Positions 34,353-45,119 of a stretch of 64,000 bases of DNA are shown in pieces (positions within the stretch are counted from its first letter, which is position 1; every line of letters starts with the position of its first letter). The notes beneath the pieces were generated by a model. That model worked only from the letters and a program-made list of their open reading frames with translations. It searched no databases and had not been told where the DNA came from. The position numbers and the translations under genes were made by a program. Origin of the DNA: Thermoflavimicrobium daqui (GTDB lineage Bacteria > Bacillota > Bacilli > Thermoactinomycetales > Thermoactinomycetaceae); NCBI RefSeq assembly GCF_003313465.1, contig NZ_KZ845676.1:1-64000 (forward strand), given 5' to 3'.

Positions 34353-35936
34353 ATGTTAAGTCGTTTTATAGAACTGCTTGATCAGCGAAATATGGTAGAT
34401 AGGGAGCAGATCGCGATCGAGCTTTTACGAGTTCATATCACTCACAGAGCCTATAAACAAAAGATAGGCACAAATCAATCGGTAGATGAAGATGTTTTAT
34501 ACGCTTTGATGATAGAGAATACAGAGGAGCGTTTGGGATACTTCCCAGGGGATCAGAGTTGGTTCGCTCAGCTATATCACTCGGGCAAGGAGCTGGATCT
34601 AACTTTGGCGATTCAAGAGCTTTTTCAAAAAGACCGCTTTGGAACGATCATTAGTCCAAGATACCTCGTTGACTATTTTACCCGTCAGATCGCCGGTCAT
34701 GTGGAAACGATCCTAATACCCGAAGCGCATAAACATCTTCATGGGCTGACCGATATGATTGAAGTGCATTTGGATAAATACTTTGTTTTAACTGCTGAGA
34801 AAAAGTGGCTAGTTGAACTGCTTCGCTTTATCTTTGAGGCACACCCTCATGTCGAAGTGCTCCAACTCTCCATCTATAGCCTCTTAGATCTGGAATACGA
34901 ATTTGATTGGATTCTCTCTATTCCAGCATTTGGCTTAAAACCAGATATAGACACCGGTCGCTTTCTTACGAGAGAATCAGAAGGGATTGCCGCTCAGAAC
35001 TTACTCGACTGGCTAGGTGAATTTGGTGAGCTGCAGATCATTGTCCCAGCGAGGTTTACCTTTTCGGGAGGAACCTTTGCTAGTCTGCGGACATGGATTC
35101 TACAGCATTTCTCAGTGAAATCGATTTTTACTTTACCGGAAGGAACACTCCGTCCCTATACAGGGATGAAAACATATTTGATCACTATTTCCGCCCAGCC
35201 TGTCGAAGAGATCCAGCTAGGCAGCTTTGAGCGAAGGGAAGAAGGCTTCCTACCTATGGTGGAAAAGGAAATCTCACAGGAGACACTAGCCGATCGGGAA
35301 GATTGGCGTATGGAGATCCTTCTGGCTCATGAGCAATTGGATCTACTTGATCAGTTGACCGGAGCCAATCGGAGTATCGTGAAGCTGAAGGAGATCGCTG
35401 ATCTTTTTCGAGGAAAGTCGATTATGAAAAGTCATATCCAGCCCGGCGAGATCTCCGTACTCAATATCTCGAATATCGAAGAAGGGGAGATTTTCTGGGA
35501 TCACATGGATACGATTGATGAGGAACTGCGCAAGGTGAGGCGTTATGAGCTGGAAGTGGGCGATCTGGTGATGACCTGCAGAGGAACTGTCAATAAGGTA
35601 GCGGTGGTTCGAGATTTACCCAAAAAAGTGATCGCTTCGGCGAATATCATCGTAATGCGCTTTCAAAAGAAGGTGATCAGTGAGTATGTGAAAATCTTTT
35701 TAGAAAGCCCAGTCGGACTCGAACTCATTAAAACATTCCAGCGAGGTACAACGGTGATGAATATCAATCCAAAAGACTTAGGAGAGATGGAAATCCCCTT
35801 GCCAGAGATCGAAGTGCAAGAGCGGATCGTTGCGGAATATCGGAAGGAACAGCAACTTTATCTGGAAGCAGTTCGAAAAGCGAATGAACGTTGGGAGAAC
35901 GTGCGAAAGCGAATCTATGAGCAACTATTAGACTAA
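34353..35936 (+). CDS. Type I methyltransferase-like/specificity fusion, methyltransferase motif lost
   Basis: A 527-residue protein in two parts. Residues 1-300 follow the order of an N6-adenine methyltransferase of type I systems, but the catalytic NPPF site reads S-I-P-A-F at residues 189-193 (Asn and second Pro replaced by Ile and Ala). The SAM motif (D-x-x-x-G-S-G) is not seen. Residues 330-527 are one target-recognition domain plus the coiled-coil spacer of HsdS ([57 protein letters not shown]). A complete hsdM starts 14 bases later. It may add a second specificity or act as a modulator of the neighbour. Confidence 0.7.
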   Translation: MLSRFIELLDQRNMVDREQIAIELLRVHITHRAYKQKIGTNQSVDEDVLYALMIENTEERLGYFPGDQSWFAQLYHSGKELDLTLAIQELFQKDRFGTIISPRYLVDYFTRQIAGHVETILIPEAHKHLHGLTDMIEVHLDKYFVLTAEKKWLVELLRFIFEAHPHVEVLQLSIYSLLDLEYEFDWILSIPAFGLKPDIDTGRFLTRESEGIAAQNLLDWLGEFGELQIIVPARFTFSGGTFASLRTWILQHFSVKSIFTLPEGTLRPYTGMKTYLITISAQPVEEIQLGSFERREEGFLPMVEKEISQETLADREDWRMEILLAHEQLDLLDQLTGANRSIVKLKEIADLFRGKSIMKSHIQPGEISVLNISNIEEGEIFWDHMDTIDEELRKVRRYELEVGDLVMTCRGTVNKVAVVRDLPKKVIASANIIVMRFQKKVISEYVKIFLESPVGLELIKTFQRGTTVMNINPKDLGEMEIPLPEIEVQERIVAEYRKEQQLYLEAVRKANERWENVRKRIYEQLLD

Positions 35937-35950
35937 GGAGGCTGGTCAAA

Positions 35951-37495
35951 GTGGCAGTATCAAATAACAACAGTGCTGAACTTGGTTTTGAACAAAATCT
36001 ATGGCAGATGGCGGATAAACTTCGGAATAACATGGACGCAGCAGAATACAAACATGTGGTACTCGGTTTACTATTTTTAAAATATATCTCTGATGCTTTT
36101 GAAGAAAAGTATGAAGAGTTAAAGCAAGATGAATGGAGCGATCCAGAAGATCCAGACGAATATATCGCCCATAACATCTTCTGGGTACCACAGGAAGCCC
36201 GTTGGTCCCGAATCAAGGAAAACGCAAAAAAGCCGGAGATCGGACAGCTGATCGACAATGCCATGCTTGCCCTTGAAAAAGAGAATGATTCCCTCAAAGG
36301 TGTTCTACCAAAAAACTATGCCCGACCTGAACTAGACAAAACCAAGCTAGGTGAGATTATCGATCTCTTTTCCTTTAAAGTGGGCGACAAAGAAGGTCAA
36401 GCCAAAGATATATTGGGACGGGTCTATGAATATTTCCTCAATAACTTTGCCAGTGCAGAAGGGAAAAAAGGCGGACAATTCTATACCCCGCGCTCCGTTG
36501 TTAAGCTCCTTGTCGAAATGATCCAGCCATATAAAGGGCGGGTCTATGACCCATGCTGTGGATCGGGCGGAATGTTCGTACAAAGCTTAGAGTTTATCAA
36601 GTCCCATCAAGGGAAAATTCGGGATCTTTCTGTCTATGGACAAGAATCCAATCCCACCACCTGGCGTCTGTGTAAGATGAACCTCGCCATTCGTGGAATT
36701 GATAATAACTTGGGCGAGAGGGCAGCTGATACCTTTTTCCATGATTTACATAAAGCCTTACGTGCCGACTATATCTTGGCCAATCCTCCTTTTAACGTAA
36801 GCGACTATTGGGATGAAGATGGAACCCTCGCCGACGATGTCCGCTGGCGATATGGTGAGCCACCAAAAGGAAATGCCAACTATGCCTGGATTCAGCACAT
36901 GGTTTCCAAGCTCGCGCCGAGTGGAACCGCCGCTTTTGTCCTAGCCAATGGCTCTATGTCAACCAACCAAAGTCAGGAAGTAAAGATTCGGAAGGCGTTA
37001 ATTGAAGCCGACCTGGTCGAAGCGATTGTTACACTACCTGGACAACTATTCTACTCGACCCAAATCCCCGTCTGTGTATGGGTGATCACCAAAAATAAAG
37101 CAGCGAAGGGACAAAGGGATCGTAAGGGAGAAATCCTCTTTATCGATGCCCGGAAGCTAGGACAGATGGTCGATCGCGTCCATCGGGAGCTAAGTGATGA
37201 AGACATCCAAAAAATCGCCCAGACGTTCCAAGCATGGCGTGGACAGAAAGATGCTGGCGAATATGAGGATATCCAAGGGTTCTGTAAAGCAGCGACTCTC
37301 GAAGAAGTACGGGAGCACGAGTATATCCTCACCCCTGGGCGATATGTAGGGATTGAAGAGGTAGAAGAGGATGGGGAGCCGTTTGCAGAGAAGATGACAC
37401 GGTTAACGGCAGAGCTAAAGGAGCAGTTTGCCAAGTCACGAGAGCTGGAAGAGGAGATTAAAAAGAATCTGCGGGGGATTGGGTATGAGTTTTGA
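35951..37495 (+). CDS. hsdM: Type I restriction-modification methyltransferase subunit HsdM
   Basis: A 514-residue N6-adenine methyltransferase. The helical N-terminal domain ([20 protein letters not shown]) binds HsdS. SAM motif I is [10 protein letters not shown] at residues 200-209, and catalytic motif IV is NPPF from residue 278. It methylates the host target site and forms the M2S core with HsdS. GTG 35951 follows TAAGGAGG. The gene overlaps hsdS by 11 bases. Confidence 0.96.
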   Translation: MAVSNNNSAELGFEQNLWQMADKLRNNMDAAEYKHVVLGLLFLKYISDAFEEKYEELKQDEWSDPEDPDEYIAHNIFWVPQEARWSRIKENAKKPEIGQLIDNAMLALEKENDSLKGVLPKNYARPELDKTKLGEIIDLFSFKVGDKEGQAKDILGRVYEYFLNNFASAEGKKGGQFYTPRSVVKLLVEMIQPYKGRVYDPCCGSGGMFVQSLEFIKSHQGKIRDLSVYGQESNPTTWRLCKMNLAIRGIDNNLGERAADTFFHDLHKALRADYILANPPFNVSDYWDEDGTLADDVRWRYGEPPKGNANYAWIQHMVSKLAPSGTAAFVLANGSMSTNQSQEVKIRKALIEADLVEAIVTLPGQLFYSTQIPVCVWVITKNKAAKGQRDRKGEILFIDARKLGQMVDRVHRELSDEDIQKIAQTFQAWRGQKDAGEYEDIQGFCKAATLEEVREHEYILTPGRYVGIEEVEEDGEPFAEKMTRLTAELKEQFAKSRELEEEIKKNLRGIGYEF

Positions 37496-38780
37496 GGAGT
37501 GGAAGGAAGTTCAACTTGAAGAGATTATCTCATTTAATCCAAAGGAGACAATAAAGAAAGGTACTAAGGCAAAGAAAGTCACTATGCAGGATTTAGAGCC
37601 TTTTACAAGAAAAATTCAAGGATATTCTGAGGAAATAGTAACAAGCGGATCGAAATTTAGAAATGGAGATACTTTACTTGCAAGAATTACACCATGTTTA
37701 GAAAATGGAAAAACCGCTTTTGTGGATATTTTGAATGCAGATGAGGTAGCTTTTGGTTCTACAGAGTTTATTGTAATGAGAGCGAAGAAAAATCTAGCTG
37801 ATGAAAAATTTGTCTACTACCTTTCTATATCTCCTTGGTTTAGAGAAATTGCTATACAATCGATGACGGGAAGTTCTGGAAGACAAAGAGCTCAAGTTGG
37901 TGTATTAGAGAAATCAAAATTAAAACTCCCAACCATAGAGGAACAAAAGGAAATAGGAGAAATACTTTCCTCTATCGACAACAAAATCGAACTCAACAAT
38001 CAAATCAACAAAAACCTCGAAGAAATGGCACAAGCGATCTTTCAATCTTGGTTTATCGATTTCGAACCCTTTCAGGATGGGGAGTTTGTTGAAAGTGAGC
38101 TAGGGATGATTCCGAAGGGATGGGAAGTTAAAAAAATAGCAGATTTGGATGTAGTTGTAACAGATTATGTTGCAAATGGTAGCTTTGCGAAATTAAAAGA
38201 GAATGTGACTATTTTAGAAAACGAAGGTTATGCTTTATTTGTTCGAAACACTGATTTGAAAATTGATTTTACAGGGACAAGAAAATATGTCAATAAAAAT
38301 AGCTATGAGTTTCTTAATAAAACAAAATTATTTGGTGGAGAAGTTTTAATATCAAACGTTGGAGATGTTGGAAGTGTATACTTATGTCCACCATATAAAA
38401 TACCTATGACATTAGGCAATAACTTAATAATGATAAAATCGGAAAAACGTGACATTAATAACAATTTCTTATTTAGATTGTTTAAATCAGTTTTTGGGCA
38501 AGGGCTTATAAAATCTATAACTACTGGATCTGTGCAGTCTAAATTTAACAAAACTGACTTTAGAAATTTAAAATTAGTCGTTCCAAATACTGGAATATTA
38601 GAAGAATATAATGAGAAATTTGGGGTTATAGAAAAAATGCTTTTTGATAATAAACTTCAAAATACAAAACTAACCCACCTCCGCGACACCCTCCTCCCCA
38701 AACTCATGTCCGGAGAAATTCGCGTCCCCCATGATACGGAAGGGAGTGAGATCATCGATGAGCAACTTTTACGAATCTGA
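37485..38780 (+). CDS. hsdS: Type I restriction specificity subunit HsdS
   Basis: A 431-residue DNA-recognition subunit with two target-recognition domains, about residues 1-160 and 215-385. The central conserved helix ([20 protein letters not shown], then [20 protein letters not shown]) and the C-terminal one ([19 protein letters not shown]) separate them. Base use changes sharply inside the gene: the recognition parts are AT-rich, the conserved spacers are rich in C-ending codons like hsdM and hsdR. This is the mark of recognition domains exchanged by recombination. ATG 37485 is taken because the family begins here. Confidence 0.93.
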   Translation: MSFEEWKEVQLEEIISFNPKETIKKGTKAKKVTMQDLEPFTRKIQGYSEEIVTSGSKFRNGDTLLARITPCLENGKTAFVDILNADEVAFGSTEFIVMRAKKNLADEKFVYYLSISPWFREIAIQSMTGSSGRQRAQVGVLEKSKLKLPTIEEQKEIGEILSSIDNKIELNNQINKNLEEMAQAIFQSWFIDFEPFQDGEFVESELGMIPKGWEVKKIADLDVVVTDYVANGSFAKLKENVTILENEGYALFVRNTDLKIDFTGTRKYVNKNSYEFLNKTKLFGGEVLISNVGDVGSVYLCPPYKIPMTLGNNLIMIKSEKRDINNNFLFRLFKSVFGQGLIKSITTGSVQSKFNKTDFRNLKLVVPNTGILEEYNEKFGVIEKMLFDNKLQNTKLTHLRDTLLPKLMSGEIRVPHDTEGSEIIDEQLLRI

Positions 38781-41700
38781 ACTGGAGAAGGCTGTCTTGG
38801 AGTGGTTTGAGGAACTACACTATGAAGTCCAGTATGGTCCTAATATCGCTCCAGAATCAGACTATCGGGAACGAGACGAATATAGTGATGTGATCCTCCA
38901 AGGGAGATTGCGGGAAGCCCTTTCCCGCATCAATCCCCGCTTTTCTAATGAGGTGATCGAGGAAGCGATCCGGAAAGTCTCTATTCCCCAAAGCCCTGAT
39001 CTGCTTGTCAATAACCAGGCTTTCCACCAGATGGTAACCGATGGGATCGATGTCCAAGTTAGGCAAGAGGATGGAAGTTTTAAGACGGAGAAAGTTTGGC
39101 CGATCGATTTGACTCGCCCACAAAACAACGATTGGCTGGTAGTCAATCAGTTTCGCATCAAAGAGGGAAACACTGAAAAACGGCTGGATGTGGTCGTCTT
39201 TGTCAATGGGATTCCAATGAGTGTGTTCGAGCTCAAGAGTATGATTGATGAACAAGTGGATATCACCCATGCCTATGAGCAAATGAAAACCTATCAAAAG
39301 GCTCTGGGTACGCTCTTTACTTATAATGCTTTTAATGTGATTAGCGATGGCTATCATGCCCGCTTCGGCTCATTGACTGCCGACTTCGATCGTTATATGT
39401 GGTGGCGCACGGTTGATGGGCAAGAGGTGGCTCCCACCAATGTCCCGCAACTCGATATTCTGATCAAAGGAATGTTTGCAAAAGAGCGGTTTGTCGATCT
39501 CCTCCGTCATTTTATTTTGTTCCAAACCGATGGCAAAAACATCTATAAAATCATTTCCGCCTATCATCAATACCATGCGACGAATAAAGCGGTGGAGCGC
39601 ACCTTTGCTGCGACCGATGAGCAAGGCGATCGCAAAGTTGGAGTGATCTGGCATACCCAAGGTTCGGGAAAAAGTTTATCCATGACGTTCTATACCGGGA
39701 AGCTGGTGGCGGAGCTGAATAATCCGACCGTCGTCGTGGTTACGGATCGTAACGATCTCGATGACCAACTGTTTACCACCTTTAGTAGATCCAAACAGCT
39801 CCTGCGGCAAACACCGAAGCAAGCAGGCTCCCGTCAAGAATTACGCGAACTTTTGTCCGTTGAATCAGGTGGGATCGTCTTTACCACGATTCAAAAGTTT
39901 GCTCCCGAAGTTAAAGGGGATCAGATGCCAATCTTAACGGATCGGCGCAATGTGGTGGTGATTGTCGATGAAGCCCATCGCAGCCAATATGGGTTTGCTG
40001 CTGAAGTGATGGGCGACAAACAGCAAGCCGAAATCAAGTTTGGGCTGGCCAAACACATGCGTGATGCGCTTCCGAACGCTTCGTATATCGGCTTTACCGG
40101 GACACCCGTCGAGTTAGCGGATAAGAATACGCCTGCAGTCTTCGGGGATTATATCGATATTTATGATATGACTCGAGCGGTGGAAGATGGAACCACCGTG
40201 AAGATTTTCTACGAAAGTCGGCTGGCCATTCTAAACTTGCCAGAGAAAGAAAAACAGGAAATCGATCGAGCCTATCAGCAAATCGCCGAGTACCAAGAAG
40301 CGGATGAAAGTACACAGAGCAAGCTAAAAGCGAAGTTTAGTCGCCTAGAAGCCTTGGTTGGCTCAGAAAAAAGGCTGAAGCAGATCGCGCAAGATATCGT
40401 GACCCACTTTGAAACCAGGCAAAAGGCAATTTTCGGTAAAGCGATGATTGTCACGATGTCACGGCAAATCGCAGTCCAGCTTTATGATCAGATCATTAAG
40501 CTAAGACCCAAGTGGCATCATGATGAAGTGAGCCAAGGTATGATCAAGGTGGTCATGACCGCAGGTGCAAGTGATGATGAAGCGATGAAGAAGCATCATA
40601 CCACCAAGCGGGAACGGGAACAACTGGCTAGCCGGATGAAAGATCTAAATGATGAACTAAAGCTAGTGATCGTCTGTGATATGTGGCTAACCGGATTTGA
40701 TGTCCCATGCTTACACACCATCTATATCGACAAAGCGATGAAAGGGCATAATCTCATGCAGGCAATCGCCCGAGTGAATCGGGTATTCAAAGATAAACCG
40801 GGGGGCTTAATCGTTGACTATATCGGCATTGCCCCTTCGCTCAAACAAGCCCTTCAGCAATATACCCAAGCGGATCGGGAAACGACCGGGATCGATACCC
40901 AGTTGGCTATCGATCTTATGAAAGAAAAGCTCGATCTTCTACAAGAAATGTTATATGGACATGACTATAGCGCATTTGCTACGGGAACACCAAAAGAACG
41001 GGCGCAAACGATTGTAAACACGGTGGATTATGTCTTAAGCCTAGGGCAAGAGAAGAAAAAACAGTTTATCAAGTGGGTGACCGAGTTAGCGCAAGCTTAT
41101 GCCTTATGTGCCACAACACCCGAAGCTCAGTCCCTTAATGTAGAAATTGCTTTCTTCAAAGCGGTTAAAGCTGGGATAGTCAAAATGGTTCAACCCGAGA
41201 AAAAAAGAAGACCCATTCGTGGGATGGATTCCGAAATCAATCAGTTGATTTCTAAATCGATCATTACCGAAGGCGTTGTCGATATTTTAGCCGAAGTGGG
41301 ACTCAATAAACCCAACCTCGCCATCTTATCGGATGAATTTTTGGAAGAGGTTAAAGGGTTAAAACAGAAAAACTTGGCTGTCGAGTTATTACAACGTTTA
41401 CTGAAGGATCGGATCCGGATTATCTCGAGAAGAAACCTAATCCAATCGAAGAAGTTCTCGGAGATGCTGGAAGAAGCCATTGAAAAATATTACAACCGCT
41501 TGATTGACTCGACGGCGATGGTTCTAATGCTGATCGAAATGGCTAAGGAAGTGAATCAGTCACAAAAGCGAGGAGAAGATCTAGGACTGTCCGACGCCGA
41601 AGTCGCCTTCTATGATGCCTTATCCAACAGTCAAGATGCCAAAGAATTGCTTGGCGATCACGTATTAAAGCAGATTGCTCGCGACCTTACAGCAGCACTC

Positions 41701-42714
41701 AAAAAGAACTTAACGATTGACTGGCATCTGCGTGAAAGTGTGCGTGCCCAGATTCGCCTTTTCATTAAAAAATTGTTAAAAAAATACAACTATCCGCCCA
41801 AGCAAAACCAGCAGATCGTCGAAATGGTGGTCAAGCAAGCGGAGTTAATGTCTCAGTATGATGAAGATCTTTTGGCAGATGATACAGAATCAGAGGCAAC
41901 AGAAGAACATCATGAAGAAAGTCCTAAAGTAGAGCCACAAGAAGAAATAACTGAGGCAAACAGGATAGAATCAGAGGCTACAGAAGAGCAGCAAGAAGAA
42001 ATCAATGAATCAGCCGAAGAACCTGAAGACAAGGAACCACCTTTAAAACCAGTAGCACCTATAATAGAGCCTACTAATGAAAAAGCGGAAGCGCATTCTT
42101 ATTCGGAGTCACAACGTTCCATAGACCGGGTAGCAGAGGATTCACACAAGTGGCTAGAACTGATCCATCCATCTTATCAAAAAGTGGTCGAACACATGAC
42201 AAAAGCAGGTATACCTCGACCGGAAGTAGGCTATGAGTTTGAGGAAAATGGCGAAATCATTGGCGAGGCGGAGCTAGTCTGGCCAGAGTCGAAAATCTGT
42301 CTCTTGACCCCTGCGCAAAGTGTGGATCGTGATTCGATCGAAAAGCTGGGTTGGCGGGTTTGGGATCTGCCGGGTGATGTAACGGAAGAGATCGATTGGC
42401 TTCATTTGTGGAAACAGATGCAGGAGCCAGATACCACAGAGCCTAAGCCCAGCCTAGAAGAAGGAGTAAAAGAGCAAATAGAGGTAAGTTTAGGAAACGT
42501 GACCTATCGCATTGAGCAGCATCATAATAAGTCGATTAAGGTTTATCGTCTTAACGACTATGGGAAAGAAAAGATGCTTGCTAAATTAATCCTTCGGAAA
42601 GTGATTGCAGAGAAAAAGCTGGATATTTCCCTCTATTATGCTACCGGAACGGCTAAAAATACACAGACATTAGGCAGAGAAGTGATTAGGGAGCTACGTA
42701 AACAAGGGAAATAG
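38758..42714 (+). CDS. hsdR: Type I restriction subunit HsdR with an extra C-terminal module
   Basis: A 1318-residue motor and nuclease subunit, longer than the usual ~1000-1050. The PD-(D/E)XK nuclease is at D144 (RLDVVVFVNG) with E158-L-K160 (VFELKS). The SF2 translocase has Walker A GSGKS at 302-306 and DEAH at 404-407. After residue 1040 comes an acidic, Glu-rich linker of about 70 residues with repeated SEATEE words. A 190-residue module follows, including AELVWPESKICLLTPAQ and KLGWRVWDLPGD, text like that of nuclease-type domains at the ends of other helicases. It starts inside the end of hsdS. Confidence 0.92.
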   Translation: MSNFYESELEKAVLEWFEELHYEVQYGPNIAPESDYRERDEYSDVILQGRLREALSRINPRFSNEVIEEAIRKVSIPQSPDLLVNNQAFHQMVTDGIDVQVRQEDGSFKTEKVWPIDLTRPQNNDWLVVNQFRIKEGNTEKRLDVVVFVNGIPMSVFELKSMIDEQVDITHAYEQMKTYQKALGTLFTYNAFNVISDGYHARFGSLTADFDRYMWWRTVDGQEVAPTNVPQLDILIKGMFAKERFVDLLRHFILFQTDGKNIYKIISAYHQYHATNKAVERTFAATDEQGDRKVGVIWHTQGSGKSLSMTFYTGKLVAELNNPTVVVVTDRNDLDDQLFTTFSRSKQLLRQTPKQAGSRQELRELLSVESGGIVFTTIQKFAPEVKGDQMPILTDRRNVVVIVDEAHRSQYGFAAEVMGDKQQAEIKFGLAKHMRDALPNASYIGFTGTPVELADKNTPAVFGDYIDIYDMTRAVEDGTTVKIFYESRLAILNLPEKEKQEIDRAYQQIAEYQEADESTQSKLKAKFSRLEALVGSEKRLKQIAQDIVTHFETRQKAIFGKAMIVTMSRQIAVQLYDQIIKLRPKWHHDEVSQGMIKVVMTAGASDDEAMKKHHTTKREREQLASRMKDLNDELKLVIVCDMWLTGFDVPCLHTIYIDKAMKGHNLMQAIARVNRVFKDKPGGLIVDYIGIAPSLKQALQQYTQADRETTGIDTQLAIDLMKEKLDLLQEMLYGHDYSAFATGTPKERAQTIVNTVDYVLSLGQEKKKQFIKWVTELAQAYALCATTPEAQSLNVEIAFFKAVKAGIVKMVQPEKKRRPIRGMDSEINQLISKSIITEGVVDILAEVGLNKPNLAILSDEFLEEVKGLKQKNLAVELLQRLLKDRIRIISRRNLIQSKKFSEMLEEAIEKYYNRLIDSTAMVLMLIEMAKEVNQSQKRGEDLGLSDAEVAFYDALSNSQDAKELLGDHVLKQIARDLTAALKKNLTIDWHLRESVRAQIRLFIKKLLKKYNYPPKQNQQIVEMVVKQAELMSQYDEDLLADDTESEATEEHHEESPKVEPQEEITEANRIESEATEEQQEEINESAEEPEDKEPPLKPVAPIIEPTNEKAEAHSYSESQRSIDRVAEDSHKWLELIHPSYQKVVEHMTKAGIPRPEVGYEFEENGEIIGEAELVWPESKICLLTPAQSVDRDSIEKLGWRVWDLPGDVTEEIDWLHLWKQMQEPDTTEPKPSLEEGVKEQIEVSLGNVTYRIEQHHNKSIKVYRLNDYGKEKMLAKLILRKVIAEKKLDISLYYATGTAKNTQTLGREVIRELRKQGK

Positions 42715-42746
42715 AAAAATCTTCGGATAAAAAGGGGAGGAGTTAC

Positions 42747-44837
42747 ATGAGCTTAGTGGCGATTCAAGATACATTTTTAGAGTCCTTTTCCAAACTCCCG
42801 AAGGTGGAACAAAAACGGACTCGTAAAATGATTGATCTTCTGCGGACTCAGCCTGATAGCAATGGATTAAATCTAGAACGCTGTAAAGGAAGTTTGGACT
42901 CCAAGGTCTATTCGATCCGTGTTAGTCAGCATTACCGTGTTGTGGCTATACGTCCAGAGCATGAGGACGTAACCCTCCTCGTCTGGGTAGATCATCACGA
43001 CGAAGCTTATCGTTGGGCCGAGCGGAAACGATTTGATGTGAATCAAAAGACCGGTCTGCTCCAGATGTGGACCAGTGTGGAAAAAACGCCACTTACGGAG
43101 GAGTCGTTTGATTTATTTGCTGCCTATACGGATATACAACTTCTAGAGCTTGGCGTTCCAGAAGAATTGCTCCCACTCCTAAGAAATATGGGTACGGAAG
43201 CTGAATTTGCCCAACATCAAAAAGTTTTTCCGGCGGATGTTGTGGAGTATCTTTACTTCCTAATCCATGATGATCCTTATGAAGACGTACTCGAACTGGC
43301 ACAGGAAAGTAAAAGAGCAAAGCCCAAAAAACTGACTTTTGCTGAAGCGGTATCCAGTCCTGGGGCTAGTCGCCATATCGCCATCATTACTTCAGACGAA
43401 CAATTAACGGAAATGCTAGATCAGCCTTTGGATCGATGGCGAACTTTCCTCCATCCGAGTCAAAAAGAGCTGGTGGAGAAAAGCTACAAAGGACCTGTCC
43501 GGGTCTTAGGTGGGGCTGGAACGGGGAAAACGGTTGTCGCTATGCATCGGGCTCGTCAACTGGTACGTACCCTGTTGCCAAAAAATGAGAAAGTACTTGT
43601 TACCACTTATACCGTAACCCTTGCCAATAACATTCGTGAGATCCTCACCACTATGTGTACAGCGGAAGAGATGGAACGGATTGATGTCCAGTCCATCGAT
43701 AGTTTAGCGAAGGAAATCGTGGAAAAAGCATATGGTATCCGTGTCCGACGAGTAAGTAGCGATGATACGAAAGTCAAAGCGATTTGGAAGCAAGCCGTAG
43801 CGGAGTTTGGATGGAATGATGAAGATTTACCCTTTTTAAAAAATGAGTATGAACGAGTCATCCAACAAAATGGCGTAGAAACATGGGAGCAATATCTAGA
43901 TACGACTCGTGTAGGAAGAAAAAAGCGGATTTCCCGCGCTGAACGTAAAAAGATTTGGGATACCATTGCTTGGGTTAGACTTACGATGGAACAAAAGTAC
44001 CTTTTTGAATATACCGATGTACTTCGCAAAGCTCGGATCTGGCTGGAGGAAAATCCTGATCGCTATACTTATGTATATCGTTCAGCCATTGTTGATGAAG
44101 CACAGGATTTCCATCCCGAAGGATTTAAATTGATTCGTGCGTTAGTTCCGGAAAATAATAATGACCTCTTTATGGTCGGTGATGCTCACCAACGGATTTA
44201 TTCACGCCGAGTTGTGTTAGGAAGATGTGGAATTAATATCCGTGGACAACGTTCGAAGCGCTTGCGGATCAATTATCGGACAACGGAACAGATCCGTAAG
44301 AAAGCGATGGAGTTTATTCAGCACCTTAGCTTTGACGATCTCGATGGAGGTAAAGATCAAGGAAAGGATATTTCACTTTTAGCTGGAGCTGTCCCCGAAA
44401 TCCAAAATTTTGCGATGGCAAAGCAAGAAAAAGCATTTGTCGTTGAAAAAGTGAAAGAATTAATCGATACAGGCTTTAAGCCGAATGAGATCGCCATTTT
44501 AGCCCGATTTAACCACATTGCGGAGGGCTATCTCAAAGAATTGGGAAAACATCGGATTCAAGCGAAAAAGCTGTCGCCCAATATGACCAAGGCAGAAGCA
44601 GAAGTGCAGTGTGGAACCATGCATAATAGCAAAGGTCTAGAGTTTCGAGCTGTGTTTCTTGTAGAGATCAATGAAGAACATGTTCCACCAGAATGGGTGA
44701 TCGAGAAGATGGAGGACGAGGAAGAAAAAAATGAGTTTATCAAGCAAGAACGTTCTTTAATCTATGTTGCAACCACTCGGGCTCGTGAGAAAGTATTTAT
44801 TTCTTCCTGCGGTACACCTTCCAAGTTGCTATTCTAA
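42747..44837 (+). CDS. RelE/ParE-like domain fused to an SF1 helicase
   Basis: A 696-residue protein. Residues 1-105 have the RelE/ParE toxin fold pattern (NLERCKGSLDSKVYSIRV, SQHYRVVAI, VDHHDEAYRWAERKR). An SF1 helicase follows: GGAGTGKT at 255-262, IVDEAQDFHPEGF (II), MVGDAHQRIYSRR (III), INYRTTEQI (IV), TMHNSKGLEFRAVFLVE (V) and LIYVATTRAREKVF (VI). Fusions of this kind are known in bacterial genomes, but their job is not settled. ATG 42747 follows AAAAAGGGGAGG, 33 bases after hsdR, so it is probably co-transcribed with the restriction genes and may be a defence component. Confidence 0.85.
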   Translation: MSLVAIQDTFLESFSKLPKVEQKRTRKMIDLLRTQPDSNGLNLERCKGSLDSKVYSIRVSQHYRVVAIRPEHEDVTLLVWVDHHDEAYRWAERKRFDVNQKTGLLQMWTSVEKTPLTEESFDLFAAYTDIQLLELGVPEELLPLLRNMGTEAEFAQHQKVFPADVVEYLYFLIHDDPYEDVLELAQESKRAKPKKLTFAEAVSSPGASRHIAIITSDEQLTEMLDQPLDRWRTFLHPSQKELVEKSYKGPVRVLGGAGTGKTVVAMHRARQLVRTLLPKNEKVLVTTYTVTLANNIREILTTMCTAEEMERIDVQSIDSLAKEIVEKAYGIRVRRVSSDDTKVKAIWKQAVAEFGWNDEDLPFLKNEYERVIQQNGVETWEQYLDTTRVGRKKRISRAERKKIWDTIAWVRLTMEQKYLFEYTDVLRKARIWLEENPDRYTYVYRSAIVDEAQDFHPEGFKLIRALVPENNNDLFMVGDAHQRIYSRRVVLGRCGINIRGQRSKRLRINYRTTEQIRKKAMEFIQHLSFDDLDGGKDQGKDISLLAGAVPEIQNFAMAKQEKAFVVEKVKELIDTGFKPNEIAILARFNHIAEGYLKELGKHRIQAKKLSPNMTKAEAEVQCGTMHNSKGLEFRAVFLVEINEEHVPPEWVIEKMEDEEEKNEFIKQERSLIYVATTRAREKVFISSCGTPSKLLF

Positions 44838-45119
44838 ACAAAAAAAGTGAAAGGGGGGATGCCTGGAAACCAAACGAATGTAGAATATAGCGGATGGAAG
44901 TGCCAGTTCCATACCTATTCTTTATCCTGCTCATCTTGCGCCAACAAGCTGAGCAGATGGTAAGTACACCATCGCCAAATGGATGTACTTATACGCTAGG
45001 TCTTTGCGCAAAGAGTTACGTTATACATCCCCCAAAATTCACTCTCCTCTTATTGTAACGGACTCTTTGCGCTCTATTCAAGTGAGTCATTTCGAAGAGA
45101 TCATAGGAGGAAACAACAG
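44838..45119. other. Intergenic region with short palindromes
   Basis: It contains the 14-base palindrome tctttgcgcaaaga at 45001-45014 and a ctgctca/tgagcag hairpin near 44928-44957. A 34-codon frame at 44859-44963 (with the words CQFHTYSLSCSSC) starts directly on a GGGGGG run, which is too close to serve as a ribosome binding site, so I do not call a gene. Confidence 0.35.

Noticed and set aside
44859-44963. 34-codon cysteine-rich frame after the RelE-helicase gene
   Set aside because: The GGGGGG run touches the ATG, so there is no functional spacing, and no family is recognised.
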